Shown one piece after another: positions 47,613 to 58,806 of a stretch of 64,000 nt of DNA. The stretch comes from Candidatus Harpocratesius repetitus (GTDB lineage: Archaea; Asgardarchaeota; Lokiarchaeia; Sigyniarchaeales; Promethearchaeaceae): contig JAIZWK010000001.1 in NCBI GenBank assembly GCA_021498095.1, positions 3,535,450-3,599,449 of the forward strand, given 5' to 3'. The position numbers and the translations under genes are program-made. How positions within the stretch are numbered: position 1 is the stretch's first letter; each line of letters starts with the position of its first letter. The notes beneath the pieces were generated by a model, which did no database searches, was not told the origin of the DNA, and saw only the letters and a program-made list of their open reading frames with translations.

Positions 47613-48515
47613 ATGTTTACTTCGAAACGCTTTTTCTTTTGCATTGGTGCTCAAAAAGCAGGAACTAGTACAATACATGAAATATTAAGAAGCCATCCTG
47701 AAATCTATATGCCAATTTCAGAAGCACCCTTTTTTTATTCTGATGACCTTTTTAATAAAGGAACTCTTTGGTTCAAAGAAAAATATTTTAAAGATTATAA
47801 TAATGAGACCATTTTGGGTACGAAAACCCCTGAATATATATATATTACTGAATCTATAAAAAATATTCAAAAAACATTTGGAAATAATGTTAAATTCATT
47901 CTCTCTTTAAGAAATCCTGTTGATCGAGCATTCTCCCATTATTTAATGACTTATCGAAGAGGTCTTGAAAATTTACCTTTTTTGCCATCACTTTCAATAG
48001 AAAAAGAAAGAATAGAAAAAAGTATTTTTAATAAAATTCATTATAGTTACATAACCAGAGGTTTATATTTCATCCAAATCAGAAATTTTCTAAAATACTA
48101 TGATAGAAAAAAACTCTTTATATTAATTTTTGAAAAAGATTTAATAAATGAATCTATGCGAATTAAGACATTTAAAAAAATTCAAGATTTTTTATCAATT
48201 AATCAAATAAATTTAAATACAAATATAAAAAAAAATCCTGCATCATTACCCAGAAACCTTTTTTTTAGCCGAATTAAAAATGACCCTCAAAAATTTAAAA
48301 TATTTAGACAAAATCTTCCTAATATTCTTAAAAATAATAAATTAGTTGATTCCTTTTTAGAGAGTATTGAAAAAAAAAATTTAACAACAAGCAATAATAT
48401 TATCGACTTAGATATTAAAAGAAAAAGATATTATTATAACAAATATTTCAAGAAAGATATTGAAAAATTAGAAAATTTACTTAGAATTAATTTAGATATT
48501 TGGAAATTTATATAA
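47613..48515 (+). CDS. PAPS-dependent sulfotransferase
   Basis: A 300-residue sulfotransferase of the heparan-sulfate/bacterial carbohydrate type. The 5'-phosphosulfate loop is IGAQKAGTSTIHEIL (11-25, Lys15 binding PAPS); the 3'-phosphate site is FILSLRNPVDRAFSHY (95-110, Arg100 and Ser108). RGLYFIQIRNFLKYYDRKKL and the 'LFILIFEKDL' strand complete the family pattern. No signal peptide or membrane span, so it acts in the cytoplasm. A clear Shine-Dalgarno (GAGGAAAGG) precedes the ATG. It would use PAPS from CysDN plus the CysC domain at 2.5 kb and release PAP for the CysQ domain. The acceptor, presumably a glycan, is inferred from the setting. Confidence 0.88.
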   Translation: MFTSKRFFFCIGAQKAGTSTIHEILRSHPEIYMPISEAPFFYSDDLFNKGTLWFKEKYFKDYNNETILGTKTPEYIYITESIKNIQKTFGNNVKFILSLRNPVDRAFSHYLMTYRRGLENLPFLPSLSIEKERIEKSIFNKIHYSYITRGLYFIQIRNFLKYYDRKKLFILIFEKDLINESMRIKTFKKIQDFLSINQINLNTNIKKNPASLPRNLFFSRIKNDPQKFKIFRQNLPNILKNNKLVDSFLESIEKKNLTTSNNIIDLDIKRKRYYYNKYFKKDIEKLENLLRINLDIWKFI

Positions 48516-49332
48516 TCAATCATGTAAATAGATGATTTTAATTTTGGATGATCAATTCATATATCATCCTATTTTTTATTTGGATTAAATTTTTATATAA
48601 ACTTACAACAAAGATCCCAAAATTTAAACGTTTTCGTCATGAATATGCTTGTGCATATGCTTTCTTACCATGTTCAGTAAATCTTACAAAGCTCACGTTC
48701 TGCTTTGAAATAATGTACATCATTTCAACAAGTGGAACGAATTTTTAATTCATGCTACAGAATTACAAAGCTCAATGGAATATTAGATTGAAAAATTATA
48801 GAATTTTTCGTTAATGATTATTTAATAATTTCACCTATATTGCTTTATCAGTAAAAAAAATAACTGTAAACATTTCATAGTGCTTCTTTTGTTCATACAT
48901 TACTTAAAATGTTTTTAAAAGATTGTTTGATTATTTAAACACGGAAGTATAGTTGGAAATCAACCATCATAGCAGAAAAAAGAAGAAATCAATACAATAT
49001 ATTGGAAGTATTACCCAAAAAGAACAATTGGTGCCTAATGGAGAGCAAATTTGTAAATATTGTAATTCTTTTCAAATTTAGCAAATTAAAAAGTTAAAAA
49101 CTTATATCTTTGATGCTTAATTAGAGTTTGTGCTCAGTATCAGATAAATTTTCAAAACTATTATGGTAGTTGTGGGTGATAATAGCAATTATTATTATGG
49201 AAGTGATTACTAACTTGAAAATCAATATATTATTAAGATGAAAAAATCTCCTGAACCTCCAGACAGCAAAAATTTTGTTAGGTAATGATTCATAGTTAAA
49301 ATATTTCACTCTTAATTAGTGCTAAAAACATA
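48516..49332. other. Gene-poor stretch with a possible remnant
   Basis: About 800 bp with no convincing gene. Around 48960-49070 a short frame (INHHSRKKKKSIQYIGSITQ, then GEQICKYCNSFQ) looks like the N-terminal zinc-binding part of a transposase, possibly belonging with the fragment that follows. The 66-codon frame at 48548 has no family features. Confidence 0.35.
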
Positions 49333-49611
49333 ATGAAGAAACATATAAATGTAATACTCATCTTAAATCGCATTGATAGGCTCATTTCGAATGAAATTCA
49401 TATCGATTTTCTCATGAGAGATCGTTGGTTTCTGATCTTTGAATTTTTAGCTGAATTAAAGATTCGATCGATAGAATATATAAAATCCTATAAGAAATTA
49501 AGCCGAATTAAGATGAAAATTGCCAATTATCTAAATAATAGAGGCGAATATGTTCGGAAGAATGAGATGAAAGGCGTATCCTTGAAATTTTATTATCAAA
49601 AAAAAACATGA
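49333..49611 (+). pseudogene. Probable DDE transposase fragment
   Basis: A 92-residue frame (DFLMRDRWFLIFEFLAELKI, then YIKSYKKLSRIKMKI and GVSLKFYY). The 'D.W..' followed by a helix and a lysine-rich strand resembles the second-aspartate region of DDE transposases. Too short for assignment and surrounded by stops. Confidence 0.35.
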
Positions 49612-49708
49612 TCTTTAAAAGTTTTTTAATTTTTTTTTTAGTTGAATCTTGAGGTTCATATCGCTTTAACATGGCTATTTTTCCTCCGATTGAAGATTAC
49701 CATCGTTT

Positions 49709-51350
49709 TCATTCTTTTTTTTGTATTTGTATCAATCTCGTTAACTCACTCATCACAATATCTCTTAAATAAGATCCTTTCATGCAATCCAAGTATTTTT
49801 GAACTTCTTTTTTAGGGACATATTGCTGTTTCAACTCAAATTCACCTCGAACTCTAATTTGACAACTCACATTAGGCTTCCAACTTCTTGCAATATACTT
49901 TTGCTTTTCCTGACCAAATTGCTCCTCCATTTTTAAGTTAGTTCGTCATTGTACAAGAAAATCATAATAACTGAACAATCCTGAGCTATAGGAACTGTGA
50001 AGGCGTATCCATTGTTCTTTTATTTCAATAAATTTGGCATCTTTTTTTGGAAGAAATGATTTGATGGACTTTAATGGTTTTCTTTCTTTCTCGATACTTT
50101 TCCATAATTCTTTGAAGAGTTTACTTAACTTTTGCTCATGTTCAGTTCTAAATGTATACATTTTTAGATTTAATACTGCTCTTATTCATTGGAAATCAGA
50201 AAATAACGATTGACAAACGAGATAATTCGCTTTTTGATCATCTAACACGTCAGTTAATTTATCTGCTGTATTAATTAAGCTTTTATTTATTCGATGATTA
50301 GGGTCTTTTAACTCACAGATCTCTATAATTTCATCCCAATATTTTAAAATTCGAGAAAAAGACATTATCCCTCGCAATTTTTCGAATTTTTTGGTTCTTG
50401 ATTTCACCAGTTTCTGAAGATCACTCTCAATTGTAGCAAAATGCTTACGAAAATTCACAGTATCAATGTTTGGAATCTTTCTGGTTTCAGCTTTTCCTAT
50501 GGTGGTAATTGGAAGATGGTTGATTACTTTTGATAATTGTTTTTGCATCGAGCTGTCTTTGATCTCCAAGAAATTCCACCAATTTTGCAAAAAATGAAAT
50601 TGACAGTATTGATGAGGTATTTTGGAGTAATATTCATTATGTATTTTTACGATCGACCCTTGTTTATCAGAAAGAATACTTGAAAGTTGCACATCATATG
50701 ATTGTAGGATGTTTTGGATACATTTATACAACGTAATATGGTCACTTGAGTGTAATAATTGCACATCCAATACTCGATTACTAATTAATTCCACAAAAAG
50801 TCATAATGCATCTTCGCCATCTTCAAGTTTTTGACCATCCAAACTTAATAGAATTTTTCTCTGCTCAGAAATCAGTTTTTTAGTTTTTCTGTCAATTTGA
50901 TGAGAAAGATAACAACTGATTTCATCCATAATATCTTGAATTGTCTTTTCTGAGATCTTTAGACCAAATTCATTCAAAATGCGATGTTGAGTTTGCGTAG
51001 CATTCATGTTCTATGTTTTAGCTTCACGTCCGATCCATTTCAATACTGAATATGAATATTTTTTCTCTGGAAATATATATGTAGGGGCTGGATTGAATGG
51101 ATGAGTATAGTTATAGCATGAGGAATTACGACACCTATAATGATACCGTAGTTCTGAAAAGTATGATGAAAATCTTTAACACTCTTTTTTCGACCAAGAT
51201 AGAGAAATTCCACAAGATTATGGCAAAGTGGACATTGTTTGTTCAAATACTTGGGGTAAGTTGTGTAGATTAGTCTTGAAACCATAGAGAGTGCCATAAA
51301 AAGAAAAAGGAAGTGCTAGTTTTGAACTTTTCGAAAAACTAGATCACTTT
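49709..51350 (-). pseudogene. Decayed zinc-ribbon DDE transposase (first copy)
   Basis: Five leftward fragments belong to one gene: 51297-51040 (CPLCHNLVEF), 51007-50801 (EKTIQDIMDEISCYL, ILLSLDGQKL), 50794-50186 (LSSILSDKQGSIVKIHNEYY, HQYCQFHFLQNWW), 50161-49946 and 49930-49709. The order zinc ribbon, LDGQ Asp, SDKQ Asp and CQFHF is that of a DDE transposase with N-terminal Cys motifs. It is broken by at least four stops or shifts. Its upstream end (51312-51350) matches the start of the second copy at 58986 (shared aaaagttcaaaactag and aaaagtgatcta). Confidence 0.75.
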
Positions 51351-51450
51351 TAAAGTTCATGTTATTTTAAATTATTATTTGATCAGACCCCATCGCCTTT
51401 TTCTTATATTTTTCAAAAAGCTTTTTAGATTTCTTATAATAAAAAAAATA

Positions 51451-52968
51451 ATGATTGGAAGAAAAGCCCTTCTTGCATTAGGCTCACAATTATTAGTTAA
51501 TTTTTTACATGGAATTACCTACATAATTGCGATCTCAAGGTTCATTCCTACAGATTTTGGTTATTATCAAGTTGCTATATCATTGATGTCAATTTTCACC
51601 ATTATTACAAATTTAGGCTTTCAAATGGTTCACCTAAAAATTATGTCTGAAGATAAAAATAGTAATCAAGTTTTTTCTGTTTTTTTTTTCATTAAATTCA
51701 TTTTGATAATAATCGCTTCAATTTTATTATTTATATTTGTTAAAATTCAGATGAGCAGAGGTTTATTGATTGATTCAAAAATACAAATTATAATTATAAT
51801 GATCGTTTTTTGTCAAAATGTATTAGATTCTGTCAGTATGATATATTTCCTAAGTTTCCAAGCAAAAATGCAAATTGCTAGAATGCAAATTCCAATTTTA
51901 ATAGGAATTTTTATTGGTACTGTCTTTTCTTTAGTTTCCATCTTTTTTTTTGCAAGTTTTATTCTTTATATTGTAGGAAACTTATTTAGTTCTTTGATAA
52001 AACTTCTATTATATATATTTTTAGGAGGGGAGTTTAAATTAAAAAAAATTAATATTGGAATATTAAAAAGATATTTTGCATTAAACTCTATTTTTGCTAT
52101 CTCTATTATATTAAACAACCTAACATTGAATTTAGGCCCATTTTTCTTTTTAAAATATTATGATGAAAACCTTTTAGGAGTTTATAACGTGATTTCAAGT
52201 TTCTTTTTGATGATAGGGAATTTCCAAAACAATTTTAGACTTTTGATAATACCCAATTATTCTAAATTATTCTTAAGTGATAAAAAGAAAGAACTTCAAA
52301 ATTTAATTGATTTATATGAAAAATATTTGTTAATAATAAATGGAATTTTAATAATATGCGGTATTTTATTTGCGAAATATGTTTTTAAAATAATTGGGGA
52401 TATTTATTATGAGAAAGGTCTCTTATTATATTATGGATATCTTTTAGGTTTAATGGTTATTCCCTTGCAAGGCTCGTATTCTCCATTACTTTTTATATCT
52501 GAGAAATTAAAATTCTTTACTTTATTATCAATAATAAATTTTCTATTTTCAATTATTTCCTGGATAATTTTTATTCCATCCTTAGATATTTTGGGAATCA
52601 ACCTTGGTAGTTGGATTTTTTTTCTACCAAATATTATTTTAATTCGGATATATTGTATAAAAAAGCTTAAACTAGGATATTTCCAAAAAGAAGAACTTTC
52701 GCATTTATTAATTTTAGTGCTCCTTTTCATATCTTGTTTTATTATTGTCAAATATGAAATCAAGTTTTTTTTTCTTGTATTACTAACGTTTTCAATATTT
52801 ATTTTATATGCTATTTTTTTATTTAAAAAGAAAATTTTAAGTAAAGCAGATATCAGTTATATTAAGGATATGATCAATCCAAAAAAAATGATCGAATATA
52901 TTGGTTCAGAAATCAAAAATGAAAAAGTTGTTGAGACAAAGGTTATTAATAAAATAGATGATTTTTAA
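51451..52968 (+). CDS. Wzx-like polysaccharide flippase (second)
   Basis: A 505-residue, strongly hydrophobic protein with roughly 12-14 predicted spans and the family start KALLALGSQLLVNFLHGITY and SRFIPTDFGYYQVAISLMSI. ATG at 51451 is preferred to the TTG-started frame from 51379, whose first codons lie next to an IS end and show no family match. Not closely similar by eye to the flippase at 16.6 kb. The last 50 residues are charged and cytoplasmic. Expected to flip lipid-linked glycan units. Confidence 0.78.
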   Translation: MIGRKALLALGSQLLVNFLHGITYIIAISRFIPTDFGYYQVAISLMSIFTIITNLGFQMVHLKIMSEDKNSNQVFSVFFFIKFILIIIASILLFIFVKIQMSRGLLIDSKIQIIIIMIVFCQNVLDSVSMIYFLSFQAKMQIARMQIPILIGIFIGTVFSLVSIFFFASFILYIVGNLFSSLIKLLLYIFLGGEFKLKKINIGILKRYFALNSIFAISIILNNLTLNLGPFFFLKYYDENLLGVYNVISSFFLMIGNFQNNFRLLIIPNYSKLFLSDKKKELQNLIDLYEKYLLIINGILIICGILFAKYVFKIIGDIYYEKGLLLYYGYLLGLMVIPLQGSYSPLLFISEKLKFFTLLSIINFLFSIISWIIFIPSLDILGINLGSWIFFLPNIILIRIYCIKKLKLGYFQKEELSHLLILVLLFISCFIIVKYEIKFFFLVLLTFSIFILYAIFLFKKKILSKADISYIKDMINPKKMIEYIGSEIKNEKVVETKVINKIDDF

Positions 52969-53128
52969 ACCTAATTGGCTTAACATATGTAATATATAAT
53001 TTTTTTTCTTTTCTGGATTTTTTTCTCATTATTTTTGATTTATTTTTACCTTTAAGTTAAGTAGACTGCTCCATTGGCTCAAATTTGATTCTTCTTTCAT
53101 TTTGTGCTATTTTTCAAAAGAAAAGAAT

Positions 53129-54952
53129 GGGGGTTATCCGACAAAATTTCTTTTTTTTTTGAATCTTTAAAAACATGGATTCCTATTTTTATTTGAATTT
53201 ATGAATAGATCGGCTTATTTTGGTGCCTACTTTACTGAAGATTACCAGGAAATAATAATCAATGGATTTACTCGATTTAGGTAACCTATAAACGAGATAT
53301 TTAGAGAATATCACATCGTTAAAAGGATTTATCAGAATTTGGAGCATATTTGGCAGCTGATATTTATTGCAATAGTTCAAAAATTATTTGCATTGAACCG
53401 TAAACAAATTTTAACAATTATCTTATCAAATTACGCACCTAAATTGCGATAATATTTATTAAAATTCAATTCGACGCTCTATTGCAGGAGTTGGTCATCT
53501 CCTCGATTAAAAGATATTTTGGAAACCATGAAAAGCAAATTTGGTACATCAATGGATAAATTTCTCGATTATTTTTATGAAACAATCGGTGAAAATGCTC
53601 GTAAAAATTATAAAACTGCTTCTAAAGAATTAAAAATAAAAATGACTCCTTCAATTGAGATATTCATCGGTATTATTCCACCTTCTAAAATTTTTCCATT
53701 CGTTGACGTCGAAAAACGGGCAGAAATAATGCCATATTTCAATGTTCGGACTTATATGCACATATAACGAATATCAGGGATTACGGAATTGATTGGCGAA
53801 AAAAAAACAGTCAAAATGCAAAAAAACAATCTTATTTTCGAGCTTGCAGGAATTTTGGGGTTCATTACGGGCCCACCGATGAGAGGTAAATTTTTTACTA
53901 ATAATAGATAGAGAGAAGAATATATTGATAATTTTGATTATCTAATAGATTTAAAACTTATTTCAGAGGAAATTCATGAATTTAATGCGATTTCTATGGA
54001 AGTACTAGTATTTCACAAGATAAAAGAGACAAATCAGCATCGAATGGGCACGGATCTCGTAGAAAATTTTTTGGTCAAAAATATTCAATCAGAAGTAGTT
54101 CCAATTGCATTCTGATAGTCGGAATTACCAGAGTAGGGAATACTGTAGACGCCGCTCTTTTTAATGATACGATAGAATTCATCCAAAATTTGGCGTTATT
54201 AACTGGACGAAATATCTGGACGATAAGAGCCGATGCCGGCTACAGTTCTACTTACATCATCGAAGATATAAAAGCAGCAGATTCGATACCATTCATAGAC
54301 ATAAATACCAGACAATCCAAACTTCTTAAAAAATTGAAAAATGCAGGTGTAAAACTCCAAAAATTATCAAAAAAGGCGATTAAAAAAGGTTTAAGTTCTG
54401 AAGAACGGAAAGCATGGATAAAAGATACAAAACAATATTCTATTAATGCTGGAAAATTCATTTCGTATGACTAAAAAAAAAGTCATTTTGAAAATTCTTT
54501 CAAAATGCGAATTAAGAGCACAACGCCGTGGATTGAGCAAAATGAAGCAGATAAAAGAGAAGAAAATAAGAAAAAAGCTCATGAACATACGTCGAGAAAT
54601 TAGAAAAAAAGGCTTATATACTGACAAAATAATTGGGTTGACAGAGATTCCTTATGCGACAATTAAGTGGTTTTTAATTTATCATATCCGTGGACAGAAC
54701 GAGAGTATAAACGGAATTAAGAAAAAACGTGGAAACCTGATTGGCGATGGTCAAAAAACAACTTGGAATCCTTCATTGATTAGAGTCAATAGCCGTATTC
54801 GGGCGAATATTGCATTTTATAAGGTAGCTGCACGGGTGAAACTTATGATGACTGGTGAAAAGGTGCGCTACTTATGTCGAATTTACAATTGGAATTTAGT
54901 GCATTGTATTTTTACTATTTTTTAATCAGATGTTTTTGTCGGATTGTCCCCC
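53129..54952 (+). mobile_element. IS with GGGGG..ATCCGACAAAA ends, transposase decayed
   Basis: Left end gggggttatccgacaaaa (53129-53146) and right end, read on the other strand, gggggacaatccgacaaaaa (54952 back to 54933). The 1824-bp interval contains a broken rightward transposase. It borders directly on the N-terminal transposase fragment of the 37.8-kb IS family at 54977, so it probably landed in or beside that older copy. The same ends bound the 251-bp derivative at 47187-47437. No exact target duplication. Confidence 0.82.
53202..54925 (+). pseudogene. IS4/IS5-type DDE transposase, multiple stops and shifts
   Basis: Recognisable parts in order: MNRSAYFGAYFTEDYQEIII (53202), KFGTSMDKFLDYFYETIGEN (53530), the second-Asp region WTIRADAGYSSTYIIEDIKA (54210-54270), and YHIRGQNESINGIKKKRG near 54685-54740, a good Y-x2-R-x3-E-x6-K signature, ending GEKVRYLCRIYNW. 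At least five stops or frame changes separate them. Not functional. Confidence 0.78.
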
Positions 54953-54976
54953 AAAATATCCTTTAAATGACACATC

Positions 54977-55402
54977 TTATAGTTCCAAACGCTCTTGTAC
55001 TTCATCAAAATACCCAAAATCGTTAAGCTCAAAAAGGTTCTCGAATGCACCTTGATATTTTGGAAGATAGTGAAGCATATCCCATTCTATCCTAGAAATA
55101 TGATTTAGTGCAAAATCTTCAAATTGGGTCATCTTAACACGTGGAAAGCGATAAAGACATCTTCCCTCAAGATCAAGTATCCACTGAATATAATCCTTTA
55201 TTCTTTTTTGAGATTTCTGAATTGTCACCGTGATTTGGGTCGGTTTATTTTTCTTTATACGTATCCATGCAAACCTTTTTCTAGTGATTCTATAGTCCAA
55301 AGGCTTGGACATATCAAAAATTTCTATTGTCCGTGCAGAAATAAAATCAAGAATCAGTGTTTGCAAGATATTTGGTTTTTTCTTATATCGAATAATAATC
55401 AA
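54977..55402 (-). pseudogene. N-terminal fragment of 37.8-kb-type transposase
   Basis: 141 residues (MIIIRYKKKPNILQTLILDF ... FELNDFGYFDEVQERLEL) that align along their length with the reconstructed N-terminus of the transposase at 37866-39372. They stop at the point where the GGGGG-ended IS begins, so the catalytic part is lost. Useful as the reference showing a Trp codon where the other copy has TAG. Confidence 0.8.
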
Positions 55403-55803
55403 TTGGCATCATTTAAAAGATTGATAATTAATACTTATATAATAAAACCGTAAATACTTTTCCAACAATCTTACTCGAGAATAACCAAATAAAGGATAAA
55501 AATACTAATAAATAAAATGTTATCTCACTGAGATTGCACATATAAATTCGTAATGTCGAGGATTCTGCAAAAATAATAAACATTATATACATGGAATTAA
55601 AATTCCGACATAAAACGAGATTCTATGCAAGTAGGAGGAACAGGGCAAAATTTTACGTGAATTAAAAAAAATAAAAGAGAGAAAAATAAAAATTAGCTCA
55701 ATTAATTATTCTTTTATTCATAAGCATATTCCACTCACTATAAGACCAAATAAATGTAAGATAAGATATAATTATAAATTTAAAATAGATAAAGTGAAGA
55801 AAT
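55403..55803. other. Gene-free stretch
   Basis: 400 bp with no coding frame or fragment recognised. The last 20 bases carry GTGAAG before the ATG of the membrane protein, a weak ribosome site. Confidence 0.45.
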
Positions 55804-57282
55804 ATGATTCTAATCTTAAGCATCTCTATTTTATTTATAGTTTTTTTATTTGCATTTATAGAATTATTAAGAAAAAAAGAAGTTAATGCTATATTTATCC
55901 TTTTTGGAATAATAGTATTTCAGATAATTATTAATTATTATTTATATTTTTCACTTATCTTTAATAACGAATTATATGGAGATATAAAATCCATATATGA
56001 TATATTTTTATCAAAATATGAAATTTATCCTTTTGCAGTTGGTTTTTCTTATATTATTTTATCTTTCTCACTTCTTTTTAATCTGCCAGTATATAATTCA
56101 CTACTTATAATTGGACTTTTTTTAATACCAATTATTTTAATTTTTAGCTATTATTATTTTTCAAAAATTTTTTTCAATAATTATTTATCAATTTACTCTG
56201 CTATATTATTTTATTATACAGATATAATTTTTGTAGGTGTTTTTACTAGCTTTAAAGATCCATTTGGTCTATCTTTTTTTATATTATGTATTAGTTTATT
56301 AATGAATAATAATTTAAACAAAACTAAGATTAAAATCTTTTATTTAATTTCATATTTTTCTTTAATAATCATGCATTTTTTGTCATTTGTAATTGGATCT
56401 TTAATTATTTTTACTATTTTTGCAAATGAAATTAGTAATCTACAAGTAAAAAAAAAACATCATATCTTGTTTTTGTTTAGCTTGTTAATTATACCTTTTT
56501 CATTTCTTTTATTAGGAAAAACTTGTCAAGCAATTAATACTCAAATGATTTACTATTATAGCATTTTAATCAGAACAATCTTTTCTGATCACTCCAATAT
56601 TTTTTCAAATTTTGTTAATAATAATTCACAGCAAGTTTTCACATTAATCACATCAAAACCATTTATTCTTGGATTAGTTTTTGCAGTTTTTTATCTAATT
56701 TTCACATTAATAGTTGTAGTATTAATATTAGCAATAAAAAAGATAAACTCATTTCTTAAAAAATATATTAATTCTAATAATTCGACAATATTCGTGATTT
56801 CAACATTTGGTTCTTTTGGATTATTAATATTTTTCTCTATAGTTAATATATCATATATCAATCTACATTACAAGAATCTTTTTGTGTATACAATTGTTCA
56901 TATTCCTCATATCATATTCTATTCTAGCTCGCTTTTTTATATTCTCAAATTATTTATTCACATAAAAGAAGAGGATTTACAAAATAAGAATAAAATTGCA
57001 ATTTTTGCAATCTCAAGTCTTGAATTACAGTTATGTGCTTTCTTTGTTTTAATAATTTTAAACATTTTTCCAGAATATAAAGCAATGGGGAATATTGAAA
57101 GAAGATTTCTTGATTTCTTACCAGTTTTCAATACAATTTTTTTAATATCAATTGTTGAAAAGAAAACAAATATAAAACCTTTTTATTTTTATATTATTTT
57201 ATTTATTTTAATAATATTGAACATATTATTAATTTCCAGAGACTCTTTGATTTTTAATAAAAATATTGACAATTTTTGGTGA
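55804..57282 (+). CDS. Multispanning membrane protein, possibly GT-C or polymerase
   Basis: A 492-residue protein with about 12 hydrophobic helices and extreme AT content (Ile, Phe, Leu, Asn rich). An early loop reads NNELYGDIKSIYDIFLSKYE, with an acidic residue placed as in the GT-C first loop; a late soluble-side pattern is YKAMGNIERRFLDFLPVF. It could be a GT-C transferase or a Wzy-like polymerase. The stop lies within 10 nt of a decayed IS4-type element, so the native C-terminus may have been cut. Confidence 0.5.
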   Translation: MILILSISILFIVFLFAFIELLRKKEVNAIFILFGIIVFQIIINYYLYFSLIFNNELYGDIKSIYDIFLSKYEIYPFAVGFSYIILSFSLLFNLPVYNSLLIIGLFLIPIILIFSYYYFSKIFFNNYLSIYSAILFYYTDIIFVGVFTSFKDPFGLSFFILCISLLMNNNLNKTKIKIFYLISYFSLIIMHFLSFVIGSLIIFTIFANEISNLQVKKKHHILFLFSLLIIPFSFLLLGKTCQAINTQMIYYYSILIRTIFSDHSNIFSNFVNNNSQQVFTLITSKPFILGLVFAVFYLIFTLIVVVLILAIKKINSFLKKYINSNNSTIFVISTFGSFGLLIFFSIVNISYINLHYKNLFVYTIVHIPHIIFYSSSLFYILKLFIHIKEEDLQNKNKIAIFAISSLELQLCAFFVLIILNIFPEYKAMGNIERRFLDFLPVFNTIFLISIVEKKTNIKPFYFYIILFILIILNILLISRDSLIFNKNIDNFW

Positions 57283-57287
57283 AATAA

Positions 57288-57835
57288 GTATCTTTAATAG
57301 TTTTTTTTTTCTTCCTGTCTTTAATTGTAAAAACCATACATTTTCCATGATATTACTTTTTATTGTCTTAAGATTATGCTTGAAGTGCGTAATTGGTAAA
57401 CAGATAGAGTTGTTTTCCATTTTTTCCATTTCAATCGTAATTGTTGCTTTCGGTAATACTGCCAGCAGTTAAATATATAGGCGAATAGGTAAAGCTGAGC
57501 CAATTAGGTTGTTGGTTTATGATTTCAATATGATCAATGAATTTTATTTAGCATTCTAAAACTGGTTTCTTCAAACCATCTTTTTTAAGTCTTTCTGAAA
57601 GCCATTGACTCCATTGTGTTATATTTTTATGAAGTGTGAATGTTATATGATGAATTTCTCGATCTTTCCAATATTCAAAAATACCCCCAAGTCGCCAAAA
57701 TTTCGGGATTTTTTCAATAACCCAATCAGTTTAGCAATCATCAAAACATTCTTTAACCGAATTCCCTCTATTTCCTTGATAATGAGCCCGTTCATTTACA
57801 CAATAACCAATTTCTTGAACATATTGGGACTATAA
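57288..57835 (-). pseudogene. Remnant of IS4-group transposase (C-terminal part)
   Basis: Leftward frames give KRWFEETSFRMLNKIH (around 57540-57590) and AYIFNCWQYYRKQQL...WKTTLSVYQ (57380-57480), matching KRWFEETGFRMLNSIH and SYIFNCWQFYRKQQI...WKTSLNVYQ of the intact transposase at 29.1 kb. Upstream parts are unrecognisable. A degenerate end (agtatctttaatagttt near 57288) resembles the cagtctttaaggttat terminus of that element. Confidence 0.78.
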
Positions 57836-58291
57836 TTATGAAGGCCCACAGGCTTTTTTTTCGGTGGATTTATGGTAGGCAAGCGTGGCTTCGATCCTAT
57901 TTTTAAAATTTGTTTTTTTACAGGAAAGAAAAACTCATCTGTGGGATACCAGACTACTATTTTAAGCATTACCAATCAAATGGATATAGTCGATTATGCC
58001 CAAACACTTGCTAACCATGTTGATAGTAGGATTCCCTTATTTACTCTGGTAAATAGAAGATCATAGTATGAAGATGATTAATCTAAAAATTAATAAAGAA
58101 GAAATATTCATATTTTTCAACGGTCTTTTAAATATACTTAATTAACTTGAGTTTTTCACCTTAAAAAAATTTTTTCCAAAAAAGCCAGAAATCAAAGGAT
58201 ACTATCGACAAAATCTCTTTTGAGCAAAAAAAGAAGAATTAAATACTTCTACGGATTTCTGTTTATAAGCATGAAAATCTTGGAAAACTAA
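57836..58291. other. Decayed stretch, no gene assigned
   Basis: A 64-codon frame at 57872-58066 (MVGKRGFDPIFKICFFTGKK...) may be the start of the transposase whose middle part follows at 58292, but no motif confirms it. The rest is closed in all frames. Confidence 0.3.
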
Positions 58292-58806
58292 CCGTTAGCA
58301 AATCGTTTTCTTGTATTATATATTGATAATGGGGAATCTGAGCCAATAAGACAACAAAATCAGGTCGAACAATTGATTTCTGGGACAATATTAATTGAAA
58401 AACCTTCACTACACAATATTCATAAAAAATTAATCACAGAAAATAGTCAGAAAGATCTGCTTTTACAGATGAAAAAAACAAGTATGATTGCGATTGATGA
58501 GCATATTATTCAGCACTCTAGTAACGATATTGAAGGAGTTGACTATTTCTATTCAACTACAAAAAATGGTAAAAAATTAGTCATGTCACTTATTATGGGG
58601 CATTATTATCATAAAAATATTAAATAATGTTTCAGGGTTATCGTCGAAAACAAGAGCTTAAAAAGAGAAATTTAAAAGATAAATATCAAGAAAAGAATAA
58701 GATTACAAGAAATATGATTGAACAGCTTTCACAGATGACAAATTGTCCTGATTTATTTCTAATTGACAGCTATTTCATGATAAAAGAAAATGTAAAATTA
58801 CTATAA
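58292..58806 (+). pseudogene. DDE transposase fragment (another family)
   Basis: Two consecutive frames: ANRFLVLYIDNGESEPIRQQ to KKTSMIAIDEHIIQHSSNDI (first catalytic Asp), then after a shift FQGYRRKQELKKRN... with LFLIDSYFMIKENVKLL (second Asp region). The spacing fits a DDE transposase of IS4 type with the last third missing. Not similar to the other transposases in the window. Confidence 0.55.

Noticed and set aside
48548..48748. 66-codon frame after the sulfotransferase
   Set aside because: Composition is that of AT-rich spacer, with no family pattern or ribosome site.
57605..57835. 76-codon plus-strand frame
   Set aside because: The opposite strand matches the C-terminal part of the IS4-group transposase, so this frame is a shadow of the remnant.
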